DNA from: Limimaricola pyoseonensis
Lineage (GTDB): Bacteria; Pseudomonadota; Alphaproteobacteria; Rhodobacterales; Rhodobacteraceae
Assembly: GCF_900102015.1 (NCBI RefSeq)
Contig: NZ_FNAT01000003.1
Location: forward strand, 186,001-250,000
Direction of reading: 5' to 3'
DNA: 64,000 nt
The notes beneath the pieces are model-generated. The model searched no databases. It saw nothing but the letters and a program-made list of their open reading frames with translations, and was not told the origin of the DNA. Shown piece after piece: positions 38,196 through 49,377 of the stretch. Numbering within the stretch: the first letter of the stretch is position 1; each line of letters starts with the position of its first letter. The translations under genes and the position numbers were made by a program.

Positions 38196-39352
38196 GCCAG
38201 GAGTTCGCGCAGCACCGCGTTGAGGACCGGCCGACCCGCCGCCGTGGCGAAGAGCCGGTCCCGCTCGCGGCGCAGCATTCCCATCTCTTCCAGCCCGCGC
38301 ACGCGGGCCTCGAAGCCGGCATCGGGGGCGGCGAGGCCGTGCAGATCCACGCCCTCGCTCAGCCTCAGCCCCATCATCAGCCGCTCCTCCCAGGCCTCGA
38401 CCTGCGACACCGCCTCGCGCGGCAGCTCGCCGGGCTGCCCGGCCTCGACCGTCTCCAGCCACTTGCCCGGCGCCTTCGGCGCCTCGGTGCCCCAGCGCGT
38501 CCCGTTCAGGTCGAGCCGCCCATGCGCCCCCGGCCCGACGCCGATCCAATCGCCGGACCGCCAGTAGACCAGGTTGTGCCGGCTTTCCGATCCCGGCGCC
38601 GCATGGTTCGAAATCTCGTAGGCCGGCAGCCCCGCAGCCGAAGTAACCTGTTGAGTTACTTCATACATTTCCGCCGCGCGGTCCTCGTCGGGCAGGCCCT
38701 TCAGCCCGCCGCGCGCCAGCCGGTCGCCGAAGGCCGTGCCGTCCTCGACCGTCAGTTGATAGAGCGAAAGATGGTCCGCCGCGTAGCCGATGGCGCGCTT
38801 CAGCTCCGCCTCCCACTGCGCGACGGTCTGGTCCTGCCGCGCATAGATCAGGTCGAAGCTGACCCGCTCGAAGGCGTCGCGCGCGATGTCGAATGCCCGA
38901 AGGCCCTCATCGACACCATGCAGCCGCCCCAGCCGCCGCAGGTCGCCGTCATCCAGAGCCTGCATCCCCATCGAGACCCGGTTCACCCCGGCGCTCCGGT
39001 AGCCGGCAAAGCGCCCGGCCTCGATCGAGGTCGGGTTGGCCTCCAGCGTCACCTCGAAATCGTTGGTCAGCCGCCAGCGCGCGGTGATCCGGTCGAGGAT
39101 CGCCGCCACCAAGGACGGGTCCATCAGGCTCGGCGTGCCGCCCCCGAAGAACACCGAGGTGAGCACCCGATCGTCGGTCTCCCCGGCCAGACGGTCCAGC
39201 TCGGCAAGGTAGGCCCGGCCCCAGCGCTCCTGGTCGATATGCGCCGCGACATGGCTGTTGAAGTCGCAATAGGGGCACTTGGCCTGGCAGAAGGGCCAAT
39301 GCAGGTAGAGGCCGAAGCCCCCACGCTGCCAGTTGTCGATCTCAGCCGCCAA
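38192..39352 (-). CDS. hemW: Radical SAM heme chaperone HemW
   Basis: The 386-residue HemN-like protein has [19 protein letters not shown], where C22, C26 and C29 hold the 4Fe-4S cluster. The CDF signature and the lack of the HemN N-terminal extension favour the heme-chaperone HemW over coproporphyrinogen dehydrogenase. FFGGGTPS follows. It is leftward with rdgB and rph; its start overlaps the rdgB end by 11 bp. Confidence 0.92.
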   Translation of the reverse strand: MAAEIDNWQRGGFGLYLHWPFCQAKCPYCDFNSHVAAHIDQERWGRAYLAELDRLAGETDDRVLTSVFFGGGTPSLMDPSLVAAILDRITARWRLTNDFEVTLEANPTSIEAGRFAGYRSAGVNRVSMGMQALDDGDLRRLGRLHGVDEGLRAFDIARDAFERVSFDLIYARQDQTVAQWEAELKRAIGYAADHLSLYQLTVEDGTAFGDRLARGGLKGLPDEDRAAEMYEVTQQVTSAAGLPAYEISNHAAPGSESRHNLVYWRSGDWIGVGPGAHGRLDLNGTRWGTEAPKAPGKWLETVEAGQPGELPREAVSQVEAWEERLMMGLRLSEGVDLHGLAAPDAGFEARVRGLEEMGMLRRERDRLFATAAGRPVLNAVLRELLA

Positions 39353-39953
39353 AGCAGCCTTCCCGCAGCAGGGCCACGGCGCGGGCGCGGTGGCTCATGC
39401 CGTTCTTCTTCTCGGCGCTCATCTCGCCGAAGGTCTCGGTCTCGCCGTCGGGCAGGAAGACCGGGTCGTAGCCATGGCCTTCGGCGCCGCGCATCGGCCA
39501 GATCACCTGCCCCTCGACGCGGCCCTCGAACACCTCCTCGTGCCCGTCCGGCCAGGCCAGCACCAGCGTGCAGCGGAACCGCGCCGTGTGCGGCGCCTCG
39601 GCCCCACGCGCGACCAGCGCCTCGTGCACCTTGCGCATCGCCATGTGGAAGTCGCGGCCATTGCCGGTCTCGGCCCAGTCGGCGGTGCGCACGCCGGGCT
39701 TGCCGTCCAGCGCGTCGACCTCGATGCCGCTGTCATCGGCCAGCGCCGGCAGACCGGTCGCCGCCACCGCGGCGCGGGCCTTGATCCGGGCGTTGCCGAC
39801 GAAGCTTTCCTCGGTCTCCTCGGGCTCGGCCAGATCGTGATCGGCGGCGCCAGAGACGCTCACCCCGAAGGGCTCGAACAGCGCCCGGAATTCCTCGAGC
39901 TTGCCGGCATTGTGGGTCGCGACGACCAGCCTGTCGCCCTCGAAGCGGCGCAT
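39342..39953 (-). CDS. rdgB: XTP/dITP diphosphatase RdgB
   Basis: The 203-residue Ham1-family pyrophosphatase removes non-canonical purine nucleotides (XTP, dITP) from the pool. [11 protein letters not shown] is the substrate-loop motif; [17 protein letters not shown] and GYDPVFLP are diagnostic. It overlaps rph upstream and hemW downstream in an rph-rdgB-hemW operon, the common order. Confidence 0.96.
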   Translation of the reverse strand: MRRFEGDRLVVATHNAGKLEEFRALFEPFGVSVSGAADHDLAEPEETEESFVGNARIKARAAVAATGLPALADDSGIEVDALDGKPGVRTADWAETGNGRDFHMAMRKVHEALVARGAEAPHTARFRCTLVLAWPDGHEEVFEGRVEGQVIWPMRGAEGHGYDPVFLPDGETETFGEMSAEKKNGMSHRARAVALLREGCFGG

Positions 39954-40660
39954 CAGGCCACCGCCTGCAGCTGCGCGCGCGCCAGCTCCGCCGCGCCCGC
40001 CTCGGCGAGGTCCATGAGCTGCCCCATCTGCTCGCGCGTGAAGGTCGAACCCTCGGCCGACATCTGCACCTCGATCAGCTTCGCGCCCATCATCACGAAG
40101 TTGCCGTCGACGCCCGCCTCGCTGTCCTCGGCATAGTCGAGATCGGCCACCGGCTGCCCGGCATAGAGACCGCAGCTCAGCGCCGAGACCGGCTCGCCCA
40201 GCGGATCCGACAGCACCAGCCCGGCGCTCATGAGCTTCTGCACGGCGAGCTTCATCGCCACCCAGCCGCCGGTGATCGCGGCGCAGCGCGTGCCGCCATC
40301 GGCCTGGATCACGTCGCAGTCGATGGTGATCTGCCGCTCGCCGAGTGCTACGAAATCGACCCCGGCCCGCAGGGAGCGGCCGATCAGGCGCTGGATCTCC
40401 TGCGTGCGGCCCGACTGCGCCGACTTCGCCTCGCGCCGCATCCGGCTGTTGGTGGCGCGCGGCAGCATGCCGTATTCGGCCGTCACCCAGCCCTGGCCCG
40501 AGTTGCGCTTGAAGGGCGGCACCCGCTCCTCGACGGTGGCGGTGCAGATCACGTGCGTGTCGCCCATGCGGATCAGGCAGGAGCCCTCGGCATGGCGGTT
40601 GACGCCGGTTTCGATCGAGATGGGACGCAGCGCGTCGGGGGTCCGGCCGGAAGGGCGCAT
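39953..40660 (-). CDS. rph: Ribonuclease PH
   Basis: The 235-residue phosphorolytic 3'-exoribonuclease trims tRNA 3' ends. The start [17 protein letters not shown] and then [44 protein letters not shown] and [15 protein letters not shown] match the family throughout. The frame continues upstream antisense to hrcA, but homology begins at 40660. It is divergent from hrcA. Confidence 0.97.
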   Translation of the reverse strand: MRPSGRTPDALRPISIETGVNRHAEGSCLIRMGDTHVICTATVEERVPPFKRNSGQGWVTAEYGMLPRATNSRMRREAKSAQSGRTQEIQRLIGRSLRAGVDFVALGERQITIDCDVIQADGGTRCAAITGGWVAMKLAVQKLMSAGLVLSDPLGEPVSALSCGLYAGQPVADLDYAEDSEAGVDGNFVMMGAKLIEVQMSAEGSTFTREQMGQLMDLAEAGAAELARAQLQAVA

Positions 40661-40735
40661 GATGTCATCCTCTTGTCTGTTGCCCCCGCGCATACGCGCT
40701 CGGGCCTGCAAATCCAAGCAGCCCCGCGGGGTGCA

Positions 40736-40764
40736 TTGACCTGTCGGCGGAGTACCCCTTAATT
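40736..40764 (+). promoter_or_regulatory. Probable hrcA promoter
   Basis: TTGACC (40736-40741) and TTAATT (40759-40764) are spaced 17 bp. The predicted transcription start falls near 40771, which argues for the ATG at 40796 rather than 40769. No CIRCE inverted repeat is present. Confidence 0.5.
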
Positions 40765-40795
40765 TGCCATGCCCCCAGAGCAGCAAGGCCCCGCG

Positions 40796-41860
40796 ATGAC
40801 AGACCGCTCGCCCCGACTGGACGACATGAACGACCGCTCGCGCGAGGTGTTCCGCCGCGTGGTGGAGGGCTATCTCGAGACCGGCGCGCCGGTCGGCTCG
40901 CGCACCCTGACCCGGCACATGTCCGAGAAGGTCAGCGCCGCCACGATCCGCAACACCATGCAGGATCTGGAGCATATGGGCCTTCTGGGCAGCCCGCATG
41001 TCAGCGCCGGCCGGATGCCGACGCAGCTCGGCCTCAGGATGTTCGTCGACGGGCTGCTCGAGGTCGGCGATCTCGAGGCCGACGACCGCCGCCGCATCGA
41101 CCAGTCGATGGCGGATTCGGAGGGCGACGTGACCTCGCTGCTCGACCGGGTCGGCCATGCGCTCTCGGGCATCACCCACGGCGCGAGCCTCGTGCTCACG
41201 CCCAAGCACGAGGCGCCGATCAAGCATATCGAGTTCGTCTCGCTCTCGCCCGAGCGGGCGCTGGTGGTGCTGGTCTTCGCCGACGGCCATGTCGAGAACC
41301 GGATCTTCACGCCCCCGGCCGGGCAGACGCCCTCCTCGATGCGCGAGGCGGCGAACTTCCTCAACGCGCTGGCCGGCGGCCGCACCCTGCGCGAGCTGGC
41401 CACGGTGATCTCGCGCGAGATCGCCGCCCGCCGTCAGGAGATCGACACGCTGGCCGCCGAGCTGGTGGAATCGGGCCTCGCCACATGGGTCGACCAGGGC
41501 GAACAGGGCGAGCGGCTGATCGTGCGCGGCCGCGGCAACCTGATCGGCGAGGCCGGGGCCGAGGTCGATCTCGAGCGGATCCGCTCGCTGTTCGACGACC
41601 TCGAGCGCAAGCGCGACATCGCGCAATTCCTCGACCTCGCGGAGGAGGGCGACGGGGTGCGGATCTTCATCGGATCGGAGAACAAGCTTTTCTCACTTTC
41701 GGGTTCATCTCTGGTCGTTTCTCCTTATATGAACGCCGACCGTAAGATCATCGGCGCCGTGGGCGTCATCGGGCCGACCCGTCTCAACTACGGGCGGATC
41801 GTGCCCATCGTGGACTATACTGCACAGCTGGTCGGCAAGCTCCTATCCGACCGCGCCTAA
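40796..41860 (+). CDS. hrcA: Heat-inducible transcription repressor HrcA
   Basis: The 354-residue winged-helix repressor classically binds CIRCE before groE/dnaK operons. The N-terminal DNA-binding domain reads [33 protein letters not shown] and [18 protein letters not shown]; the C-terminal domain has [15 protein letters not shown] and [22 protein letters not shown]. Start at 40796 is chosen because the promoter leaves no leader for 40769 and AAGG is suitably spaced. No CIRCE lies upstream, so self-regulation is not visible. grpE follows 15 bp after the stop. Confidence 0.93.
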   Translation: MTDRSPRLDDMNDRSREVFRRVVEGYLETGAPVGSRTLTRHMSEKVSAATIRNTMQDLEHMGLLGSPHVSAGRMPTQLGLRMFVDGLLEVGDLEADDRRRIDQSMADSEGDVTSLLDRVGHALSGITHGASLVLTPKHEAPIKHIEFVSLSPERALVVLVFADGHVENRIFTPPAGQTPSSMREAANFLNALAGGRTLRELATVISREIAARRQEIDTLAAELVESGLATWVDQGEQGERLIVRGRGNLIGEAGAEVDLERIRSLFDDLERKRDIAQFLDLAEEGDGVRIFIGSENKLFSLSGSSLVVSPYMNADRKIIGAVGVIGPTRLNYGRIVPIVDYTAQLVGKLLSDRA

Positions 41861-41875
41861 AGGGAAATTGTGACG

Positions 41876-42448
41876 ATGGCAGAGCAGAACGAACCGCGCA
41901 GCCTCGACGAGCTGGCCGCCGAGGTGGACGAGAACGGCGAGGCCCCGGCCGAATCGAGCGCTGAGGCCGCCGAGGGCTCGGACGAGCTGGAGATGCTGCG
42001 CGCCGAGCGCGACGAGATCCGCGACCGGTTCGTCCGCGCGCTGGCCGATGCCGAGAACACCCGCAAGCGGGCCGAGCGCGACCGCCGCGAGGCCGAGAAC
42101 TACGGCGGCTCCAAGCTCGCCCGCGACATGCTGCCGGTGCATGACAACCTCGAGCGCGCGCTCGGCGCCATCGCCGAGGACCAGCGCGAGGCCCAGAAGG
42201 CCCTGATCGAGGGTCTGGAGCTGACCATGCGCGAGCTTCTGAACACCTTCAAGAAGCACGGCATCCAGCCGGTCGCGCCGAAGGTCGGCGACAAGTTCGA
42301 CCCGCAGCTGCACCAGGCGATGTTCGAGGCCCCGGTGCCCGGCACCAAGGCCGGCGAGATCATCCAGGTCGCGGCGCAGGGCTTCCTGCTGCACGACCGG
42401 CTGCTGCGCCCGGCCCAGGTCGGCGTCTCGTCCTTCAAGGAAAGCTGA
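41876..42448 (+). CDS. grpE: Nucleotide exchange factor GrpE
   Basis: The 190-residue thermosensing dimer releases ADP from DnaK. A long acidic N-terminal coiled coil (about 1-90) precedes NYGGSKLARDMLPVHDNLERAL; the C-terminal beta-wing has NTFKKHGIQPVAP, DPQLHQAMFEAPVPG and GFLLHDRLLRPAQVGVS. AGGGAAA precedes the ATG at 41876 (an in-frame GTG lies 6 bp before). dnaK and dnaJ are not adjacent here; the operon ends at a terminator. Confidence 0.95.
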   Translation: MAEQNEPRSLDELAAEVDENGEAPAESSAEAAEGSDELEMLRAERDEIRDRFVRALADAENTRKRAERDRREAENYGGSKLARDMLPVHDNLERALGAIAEDQREAQKALIEGLELTMRELLNTFKKHGIQPVAPKVGDKFDPQLHQAMFEAPVPGTKAGEIIQVAAQGFLLHDRLLRPAQVGVSSFKES

Positions 42449-42521
42449 AGAAAAACCGCGCCTTGCCGGAACCCGCGCCGCGCGCGCGCGTTGCATGGCA
42501 TGTAAAGGGTATGAGAGTGCG

Positions 42522-42549
42522 AGGGCGCGGCTTCGGCCGCGCCTTCTTT
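42522..42549 (+). terminator. Terminator after grpE
   Basis: GGCGCGGC-TTCG-GCCGCGCC is a perfect 8-bp stem with a UUCG-type tetraloop, extended by G-T and A-T pairs, followed by a TTCTTT tract. Confidence 0.85.
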
Positions 42550-42570
42550 GTGTCGGGGGCCTTTCCGGGC

Positions 42571-45225
42571 CTAGCCCGCCTTCGCCGCCGCGCGCAGCTC
42601 GTAGAGCAGGTCGAGCGCCTCGCGCGGGCTGAGCGCGTCGGGGTCGATCTCGCGCAGCCGCGCCTCGACCTCCGAGCCCTGCGCCGCCGCCGCGGGGGCG
42701 GCCGCCGCCGGCACCGGCGCCTGCGCGGCGAAAAGCGGCAGGTCCTCGATCAGCGCCTCGGCCTTGCCGCCGCCCTCGCGCTCGCCGCTCTCGAGCTTCT
42801 GCAGCACCGCGCGGGCCCGTTCGACCACCGAGGCCGGCAGCCCCGCCAGCCGCGCCACCTGCACCCCGTAGGAGCGGTCGGCGCTGCCGCGCCGCACCTC
42901 GTGCAGGAAGATCACCTCGCCCTCCCATTCGCGCACCGCGACCGTGGCGGTGGCGACGCCGTCGAGGCTTTCGGCCAGCCGCGTCATCTCGTGGTAATGG
43001 GTGGCGAAGATGCCCCGGCAGCGGTTCACCCCGTGCAGGTGCTCGAGCACCGCCCAGGCGATCGAGAGGCCGTCATAGGTCGCGGTGCCCCGGCCGATCT
43101 CGTCGAGGATCACCAGCGCCCGGTCGTCGGCCTGGTTCAGGATCGCCGCCGTCTCGACCATCTCGACCATGAAGGTCGAGCGGCCGCGCGCGAGGTCGTC
43201 GGATGCGCCGACCCGGCTGAAGATCTGGCTGACGAGGCCGATATGCGCCGATTTCGCCGGCACGAAGCTGCCCATCTGCGCCAGCACCGCGATCAGCGCG
43301 TTCTGCCGCAGGAAGGTCGACTTGCCGGCCATGTTCGGGCCGGTGAGCAACCACAGCGAAGCGTCCGACAGGTCGCAGTCGTTGCCGACGAAGCTCTGGC
43401 CCGCGCGCCTCAGCGCCGCCTCGACCACCGGGTGACGACCCGATTCCACGTGAAACGCCCGGCTGTCGTCGACCTTGGGCCGGCACCAGCCGGCGCCGCG
43501 CGCAAGATCCGCAAGCCCGCTTGCGAGGTCCATCTCCGACAGCGCCCGCGCGAGTTGCCCCAAGGGGGCCGCCTGCGCGAGGATCGCGTCCCGAAGCCGT
43601 GCATAGACCCGCTTCTCGATCTCGAGCGCGTGCCCGCCCGCGTTCAGGATGCGGGTCTCCAGCTCGTTCAGCTCGACCGTGGTGAACCGCACCTGGTTCG
43701 CCGTGGTCTGGCGGTGGATGAAGCGCTCCGAATGCGGCGGGGCGAGCATCTTCGCGGCATGGGTCGCGGTGGTCTCGATGAAGTAGCCCAGCACGTTGTT
43801 GTGCTTGATCTTCAGGCTCTGCACGCCGGTCTCGGCCGCGTAGTCGGCCTGCATCCCGGCAATCACGCCGCGCCCCTCGTCACGCAGGCGGCGCGCCTCG
43901 TCGAGTTCCGCCTCGAAGCCCTGCGCCACGAAGCCGCCGTCGCGCGCCAGAAGCGGCGGCTCGGCCACCAGCGCCTGGTCGAGCAGCTCGTGCAGCTCCT
44001 CGAGCCCGGTCAGGTCGCGCGCGGCCTCGGCCAGAAGCGGCGGCAGCTCCTGCGCCTCGCCCAGCGCCGCGATCTCGCCCGCCACCTCCAGCGTCGCGCG
44101 GATCGCCGCCATGTCGCGCGGGCCGCCACGGTCGAGCGCGAGGCGCGACAGCGCCCGGTCGAGGTCATGCGCGCCCTTCAGCGCCGCACGCAGGTCGGCG
44201 GCGAGCCGGCTTTCCTCGACCAGATGCGCCACCGCGCCCTGCCGCGCCGCGATCACGTCGAGCCGGCACGACGGAGAGGCCACGCGCCGCTCCAGAAGCC
44301 GCGCGCCGCCCGCCGTCACGGTGCGGTCGACCGCCTGCAGGAGCGAGCCGTCGCGCCCGCCGGTCATGGAATGCGTCAGCTCCAGCGAACGCCGTGTCGC
44401 GGCGTCGATCCGCATCGCCGACATCCGCGCCTCCTGCTGCGGCGGGCGCAGCAGCGGCAGGTTGCCCTTCTGGGTCAGCTCCAGATACTCGACCAGCGCC
44501 GCCATCGCCGCCACCTCGGCCCGGCCGAAGCTGCCGAAGGCGTCGAGAGAGGCCACGTTCCACAGCTTGCAGAGCCGCGCCTGTCCGTTGGCGCTGTCGA
44601 AGGCGGTGCGGTGCACCGGCGTGACGGCAAGGTCGAACTCCTCCAGCACCGGCGCCAGCTCGGCCTCGGCCGTCTCCTCGACCAGGATCTCGCGCGGCGT
44701 CAGCCGCGCCAGCTCCGGCCCCAGCGCCAGCCGCTCGCAGGGCAGCACCGACAGCGCGCCGGTCGAGATGTCGACCCAGGCCAGCGCGCAGTCGCCGCGT
44801 ATCTCCGAGAACGCCGCGAGGAAGTTGTGGCGGCGCGCGTCGAGCAGGCTCTCCTCGGTCAGCGTGCCGGGGGTGACGAGCCGCACCACGTCGCGCTTCA
44901 CCACCGATTTCGAGCCGCGCTTCTTGGCCTCGGCCGGGTCCTCGAGCTGCTCGGCGATGGCCACGCGAAAGCCCTTGCGGATCAGCGTCAGCAAATAGCT
45001 CTCGGCCGCGTGCACCGGCACGCCGCACATCGCGATGTCCTCGCCCATGTGCTTGCCGCGCTTGGTGAGCGCGATGTCGAGCGCTTCGGCCGCCGCCACC
45101 GCGTCGTCGAAGAACATCTCGTAGAAATCGCCCATCCGGTAGAACAGCAACGCGTCCGCATGCGCCGCCTTGATCTCCAGATACTGCGCCATCATCGGCG
45201 TGACGGTGCCGGCCTGCGTGTTCAT
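42571..45225 (-). CDS. mutS: DNA mismatch repair protein MutS
   Basis: The 884-residue mismatch sensor has F34-x-E36 in [11 protein letters not shown], which contacts the mispaired base. The C-terminal ATPase has Walker [14 protein letters not shown], Walker [16 protein letters not shown] and the ATHYHEM switch. The ATG at 45225 has GGGGGA just upstream; an in-frame start at 45258 would add 11 residues absent from homologues. It is divergent from maeB. Confidence 0.96.
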   Translation of the reverse strand: MNTQAGTVTPMMAQYLEIKAAHADALLFYRMGDFYEMFFDDAVAAAEALDIALTKRGKHMGEDIAMCGVPVHAAESYLLTLIRKGFRVAIAEQLEDPAEAKKRGSKSVVKRDVVRLVTPGTLTEESLLDARRHNFLAAFSEIRGDCALAWVDISTGALSVLPCERLALGPELARLTPREILVEETAEAELAPVLEEFDLAVTPVHRTAFDSANGQARLCKLWNVASLDAFGSFGRAEVAAMAALVEYLELTQKGNLPLLRPPQQEARMSAMRIDAATRRSLELTHSMTGGRDGSLLQAVDRTVTAGGARLLERRVASPSCRLDVIAARQGAVAHLVEESRLAADLRAALKGAHDLDRALSRLALDRGGPRDMAAIRATLEVAGEIAALGEAQELPPLLAEAARDLTGLEELHELLDQALVAEPPLLARDGGFVAQGFEAELDEARRLRDEGRGVIAGMQADYAAETGVQSLKIKHNNVLGYFIETTATHAAKMLAPPHSERFIHRQTTANQVRFTTVELNELETRILNAGGHALEIEKRVYARLRDAILAQAAPLGQLARALSEMDLASGLADLARGAGWCRPKVDDSRAFHVESGRHPVVEAALRRAGQSFVGNDCDLSDASLWLLTGPNMAGKSTFLRQNALIAVLAQMGSFVPAKSAHIGLVSQIFSRVGASDDLARGRSTFMVEMVETAAILNQADDRALVILDEIGRGTATYDGLSIAWAVLEHLHGVNRCRGIFATHYHEMTRLAESLDGVATATVAVREWEGEVIFLHEVRRGSADRSYGVQVARLAGLPASVVERARAVLQKLESGEREGGGKAEALIEDLPLFAAQAPVPAAAAPAAAAQGSEVEARLREIDPDALSPREALDLLYELRAAAKAG

Positions 45226-45371
45226 GATGTCCCCCGGGAGTCTCGCGCGGCGCGACACTAGCTTTGCCGGGCGGCGCGCGAAACCCCGCGCCCGGCCTTT
45301 GACGCTAGGGCGTTGCGCCGCGCCGCAGCATCCCGCTATGCCTGTGCGTCCAAGGCGAAAGGGACGTGACG

Positions 45372-47630
45372 ATGGCCAAACCCCGTTTCACGCGCGAGGA
45401 CGCGCTGAACTTCCACGAGGTGCCGCAGCCCGGCAAGTGGGAGGTGAGCGCCACCGTCCCGATGACCACCCAGCGCGACCTGAGCCTCGCCTATTCGCCC
45501 GGCGTCGCCATCCCCTGCGAGGTGATCGCCGAGCGGCCCGAGACCGCCTACGACTACACCAACAAGGGCAACCTCGTGGCGGTGATCTCGAACGGCACCG
45601 CCGTTCTGGGCCTCGGCAATCTCGGCGCGCTGGCCTCCAAGCCGGTGATGGAAGGCAAGTCGGTGCTGTTCAAGCGCTTCGCCGACGTGAACTCGATCGA
45701 CCTCGAGCTGGACACCGAGGACCCCGACGCCTTCTGCGCCGCCGTGAAGCTGATGGGGCCCTCCTTCGGTGGCATCAACCTCGAGGACATCAAGGCGCCC
45801 GAATGCTTCATCATCGAGCAGCGCCTGAAGGAAGAGATGGACATCCCCGTCTTCCACGACGACCAGCACGGCACCGCCGTGATCTGCGCCGCGGGTCTGC
45901 TCAACGCGCTGCACCTCTCGGGCAAGAGGATCGAGGATGTCCGCATCGTGCTGAACGGCGCGGGCGCGGCCGGCATCGCCTGTCTCGAACTGCTCAAATC
46001 GATGGGCGCGCGGCACGAGAACTGCATCATGTGCGACACCAAGGGCGTGATCTGGCAGGGCCGGACCGAGGGCATGAACCAGTGGAAATCGGCGCACGCG
46101 GTCAAGACCGAGGCGCGCACGCTGGCCGAGGCGATGCAGGGCGCGGACGTGTTCCTCGGCGTTTCGGCCAAGGGCGCGGTGACGCAGGAGATGGTGAAGT
46201 CGATGGCGCCCGACCCGGTCATCTTCGCCATGGCCAACCCCGACCCCGAGATCACGCCCGAGGAGGCGCACGAGGTGCGCGCCGACGCGATCGTGGCGAC
46301 GGGCCGGTCGGACTACCCCAACCAGGTCAACAACGTGCTGGGCTTTCCCTACCTGTTCCGCGGCGCGCTCGACATCCATGCCCGCGCGATCAACGACGAG
46401 ATGAAGATCGCCTGCGCCGAGGCGCTGGCCGCGCTGGCGCGCGAGGACGTGCCCGACGAGGTGGCGCTGGCCTATGGCCGCAAGCTCAGCTTCGGGCGCG
46501 ACTACATCATCCCCACGCCCTTCGATCCCCGGCTGATCCACCGCATCCCGCCGGCGGTGGCCCGCGCCGGCATGAAGACCGGCGTGGCGCGGCGCGAGAT
46601 CGCCGACATGGAGCATTACGAGCAGGCGCTGAAGGGCCGGATGGACCCGACCGCGACCGTGCTGCGCGCGCTCAACGCCCGCGCCCGCGCCGCGCAGGCG
46701 ACGATGATCTTCGCCGAGGGCGACGATCCGCGCGTGCTGCGCGCCGCCGTGCAGTACCAGCGCTCGGGCTTCGGCAAGTCGATCGTGGTCGGCCGCACCG
46801 ACGACGTCGCCCAGAAGCTCGCGGCCGAGGGGCTGGCCGAGGCGGTGACCGAGATCGAGGTGGTGAACGCCGCCAACACCGCGCATCTCGAGACCTACAA
46901 GTCCTTCCTCTACGACCGGCTGCAGCGCAAGGGCCACGACCAGCACGACATCCACCGCCTCGCCGGCCGCGACCGGCACGTCTTCGCCTCCCTGATGCTG
47001 GCGCATGGCCATGGCGACGGCATGATCACCGGCGCCACCCGCAAGTCGGCGCATGTGATGGAGCTGGTGAACCACGTCTTCGACGCCGGCCCGCATGACG
47101 GCGCGGTCGGCGTCTCGGTGCTGATGCACAAGGGCCGGATCGTGCTGGTGGCCGACACTTTGGTGCATGAATGGCCCGACGAGGAGGACCTCGCCGACAT
47201 CGCGATCCAGGGCGCGCAGGTGGCGCGCGAGCTCGGGCTCGAGCCGCGCGTGGCCTTCGTCAGCTTCTCGACCTTCGGCTACCCGGTCTCCGAGCGCGCC
47301 ACCAAGATGCACCGCGCCGCCGGGGTGCTCGACGGGCGCGGCGTCGACTTCGAATACGAGGGCGAGATGGCCGTCGACGTGGCGCTGAACCCCAAGGCGC
47401 AGGAGAACTACCCCTTCTCGCGGCTGACCGGCGCGGCCAACGTGCTGGTCGTCCCGGCGCGGCACTCGGCCTCGATCTCGGTCAAGCTGATGCAGGAGAT
47501 GGCCGGCGCCACGGTGATCGGCCCGATCCTGTCGGGCGTCGACCGGCCGATCCAGATCTGCTCTACCGTCTCCACCGTGAACGACATCGTCAACATGGCC
47601 GTGATGGCGGCCTGCAAGGCTCGCAAATGA
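45372..47630 (+). CDS. maeB: NADP-dependent malic enzyme (MaeB type, with phosphotransacetylase-like domain)
   Basis: The 752-residue enzyme decarboxylates malate to pyruvate. The N-terminal malic-enzyme half (1-430) contains [22 protein letters not shown] and the NAD(P) site [15 protein letters not shown]. The C-terminal half is a phosphate-acetyltransferase-like domain ([21 protein letters not shown] onwards), a regulatory acyl-CoA-sensing module in this class. The ATG at 45372 is preferred over an in-frame GTG at 45366. The stop overlaps the next gene (ATGA). Confidence 0.95.
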   Translation: MAKPRFTREDALNFHEVPQPGKWEVSATVPMTTQRDLSLAYSPGVAIPCEVIAERPETAYDYTNKGNLVAVISNGTAVLGLGNLGALASKPVMEGKSVLFKRFADVNSIDLELDTEDPDAFCAAVKLMGPSFGGINLEDIKAPECFIIEQRLKEEMDIPVFHDDQHGTAVICAAGLLNALHLSGKRIEDVRIVLNGAGAAGIACLELLKSMGARHENCIMCDTKGVIWQGRTEGMNQWKSAHAVKTEARTLAEAMQGADVFLGVSAKGAVTQEMVKSMAPDPVIFAMANPDPEITPEEAHEVRADAIVATGRSDYPNQVNNVLGFPYLFRGALDIHARAINDEMKIACAEALAALAREDVPDEVALAYGRKLSFGRDYIIPTPFDPRLIHRIPPAVARAGMKTGVARREIADMEHYEQALKGRMDPTATVLRALNARARAAQATMIFAEGDDPRVLRAAVQYQRSGFGKSIVVGRTDDVAQKLAAEGLAEAVTEIEVVNAANTAHLETYKSFLYDRLQRKGHDQHDIHRLAGRDRHVFASLMLAHGHGDGMITGATRKSAHVMELVNHVFDAGPHDGAVGVSVLMHKGRIVLVADTLVHEWPDEEDLADIAIQGAQVARELGLEPRVAFVSFSTFGYPVSERATKMHRAAGVLDGRGVDFEYEGEMAVDVALNPKAQENYPFSRLTGAANVLVVPARHSASISVKLMQEMAGATVIGPILSGVDRPIQICSTVSTVNDIVNMAVMAACKARK

Positions 47631-48499
47631 CTCTCTGGAACCTCGGATCGATCAACGCAGACCATGTCTACGCCGTGCCGCACATCCCCGCGCCCGGCGA
47701 GACGCTCGCCGCCACCGGGCTGAGCCGGGGCCTCGGCGGCAAGGGCGCCAACATGTCGGTCGCCATGGCCCGCGCCGGCGGCCGCGTCGCGCATCTCGGC
47801 GCGGTCGGCGCCGATGGCGGCTGGATGCTCGAGCGGCTCGAAGGCTACGGCGTCGACTGCGCGCATGTGCAGCGCCATGACGGCCCCTCGGGCCACGCCA
47901 TCATCACCGTCGACGCCGCGGCCGAGAACGCCATCACCATCTGGCCCGGCGCCAACCGCGAGATCGACCCGGAGGCCGTGAAACGGGCCCTTGAGCGGGC
48001 CGAGCGCGGCGACCTCTTCGTCACCCAGAACGAGACCTCGCTGCAGGTCGAGGCCGCCGCGCAGGCCCATGCGCAGGGTCTGACCGTGGCCTATGCCGCC
48101 GCCCCCTTCGACGCCGACGCCGTGCGCGCCGTGCTGCCGCATCTCGACCTTCTCGTGCTGAACGAGATCGAGGCGCAGCAGCTGGCGCAGGCGCTGGGCC
48201 AGCCGGTCGAGGCGCTGCCGGTCCCGAACGTCGTCGTCACGCTCGGCGCCAAGGGCTGCGACTGGATTGAGACCGCCAGCGGCGCGCGCCACCATGTCGA
48301 CGCGCCCAGGGTCGAGGCGGTCGACACCACCGGCGCGGGCGACACCTTCACCGGCTACCTGCTCGCGGGTCTGTCGCAGGGCCTCGCCATGCCCGAGGCG
48401 CTGGCCCGCGCCACGCGGGCGGCGGCGCTCAAGGTCGGGCGGCACGGCGCGGCCGACGCGATCCCGACGCTGGAGGAGGTCGAGCGCGCGGCCCTCTAG
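47627..48499 (+). CDS. PfkB-family carbohydrate kinase (ribokinase-like)
   Basis: The 290-residue sugar kinase has signature 1 GGKGANMSVAMARAGG (about 36-51) and signature 2 DTTGAGDTFTGYLLAGL with the anion-hole GAGD and catalytic aspartate near 235-240. The overall pattern is closest to ribokinase, but the substrate is not assured. It is translationally coupled to maeB, an unusual partner for a sugar kinase. Confidence 0.88.
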   Translation: MTLWNLGSINADHVYAVPHIPAPGETLAATGLSRGLGGKGANMSVAMARAGGRVAHLGAVGADGGWMLERLEGYGVDCAHVQRHDGPSGHAIITVDAAAENAITIWPGANREIDPEAVKRALERAERGDLFVTQNETSLQVEAAAQAHAQGLTVAYAAAPFDADAVRAVLPHLDLLVLNEIEAQQLAQALGQPVEALPVPNVVVTLGAKGCDWIETASGARHHVDAPRVEAVDTTGAGDTFTGYLLAGLSQGLAMPEALARATRAAALKVGRHGAADAIPTLEEVERAAL

Positions 48500-48545
48500 G
48501 CCCCGCCGACCGCAACGGAGCCCGACCTGAGCCCGGAAGGACCCC

Positions 48546-49331
48546 ATGGCCGATTTCGTCTTCGCCGATCCGGCGGCCCTCGTCGCGGGCTGCGTCGCGG
48601 TGTTCCTCGTGGGTCTCTCCAAGGGGGGCTTGGGCGGCGCCATGGCGCTTCTGGGCGTGCCGATCATGGCGCTGGCCATGCCGCCGGTGCAGGCGGCGGG
48701 CATCCTGCTGCCGGTGCTGCTGGTGATGGACGCGATCAGCCTCTGGGCCTGGCGCGGCTTCTTCCACCGTGGCACGTTGATGCGGATGCTGCCGGGCGCG
48801 GTGCTCGGCATCGGCATCGGCTGGCTCACCGCGGCGCTCGTGTCGGACGACATGGTGCGGCTGATCGTCGGCGTCGTGGCGCTGGCCTTCTCGGCGCGCT
48901 GGATGCTGTCGGGCCAGGTCCGCCGCGCCGCGGCCCGGGCCGAGAGCACCGGCCGCGCCAGCCTCTGGGCGACGCTGGCCGGCTACACCAGCTTCGTCGC
49001 CCATGCCGGCGGCCCGCCCTTCCAAGTCTACGCCATGCCGCTCCGGCTCGACCCGCGTGTCTATACCGGCACCTCGGTGATCTTCTTCGCCGTGGTCAAC
49101 CTGGTGAAGCTCGTCCCCTATGCCGCGCTGGGCCAGCTCGGCGGCGCCAATCTGAGCGCGGCGGCGGCGCTTCTGCCGCTTGCCGTGGTGGCGACCCTGT
49201 TCGGGGCCTGGATCGTGAAGCGGATGCGGGCCGAGATCTTCTACCCGGTGATGTACGGCTTCGTGGTGCTGGTCGGGCTCAAGCTCACATGGGACGGCCT
49301 CTCGGCGCTGCTGCCCGCAACCCCGGCTTAA
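48546..49331 (+). CDS. TSUP-family membrane transporter (TauE/SafE)
   Basis: The 261-residue polytopic protein has 7-8 hydrophobic segments and the duplicated TSUP motif: VGLSKGGLGGAMALLGVP in the first half and GYTSFVAHAGGPPFQVY in the second. The family exports or imports sulfite, sulfonates and organic anions. GGAAGG is well placed before the ATG. It precedes motB, but the 46-bp gap and different function suggest an independent gene. Confidence 0.9.
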   Translation: MADFVFADPAALVAGCVAVFLVGLSKGGLGGAMALLGVPIMALAMPPVQAAGILLPVLLVMDAISLWAWRGFFHRGTLMRMLPGAVLGIGIGWLTAALVSDDMVRLIVGVVALAFSARWMLSGQVRRAAARAESTGRASLWATLAGYTSFVAHAGGPPFQVYAMPLRLDPRVYTGTSVIFFAVVNLVKLVPYAALGQLGGANLSAAAALLPLAVVATLFGAWIVKRMRAEIFYPVMYGFVVLVGLKLTWDGLSALLPATPA

Positions 49332-49377
49332 CCCGGCCCTGCTAGACCCTTCCCCGGGACAGCAGGGGGGCCGGGCG

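Noticed and set aside
43442-43457. parS-like GATTCCACGTGAAACG in mutS
   Set aside because: Only 12 of 16 positions match and symmetry is lost. It lies within coding sequence where CACGTGAAA arises from ordinary codons.
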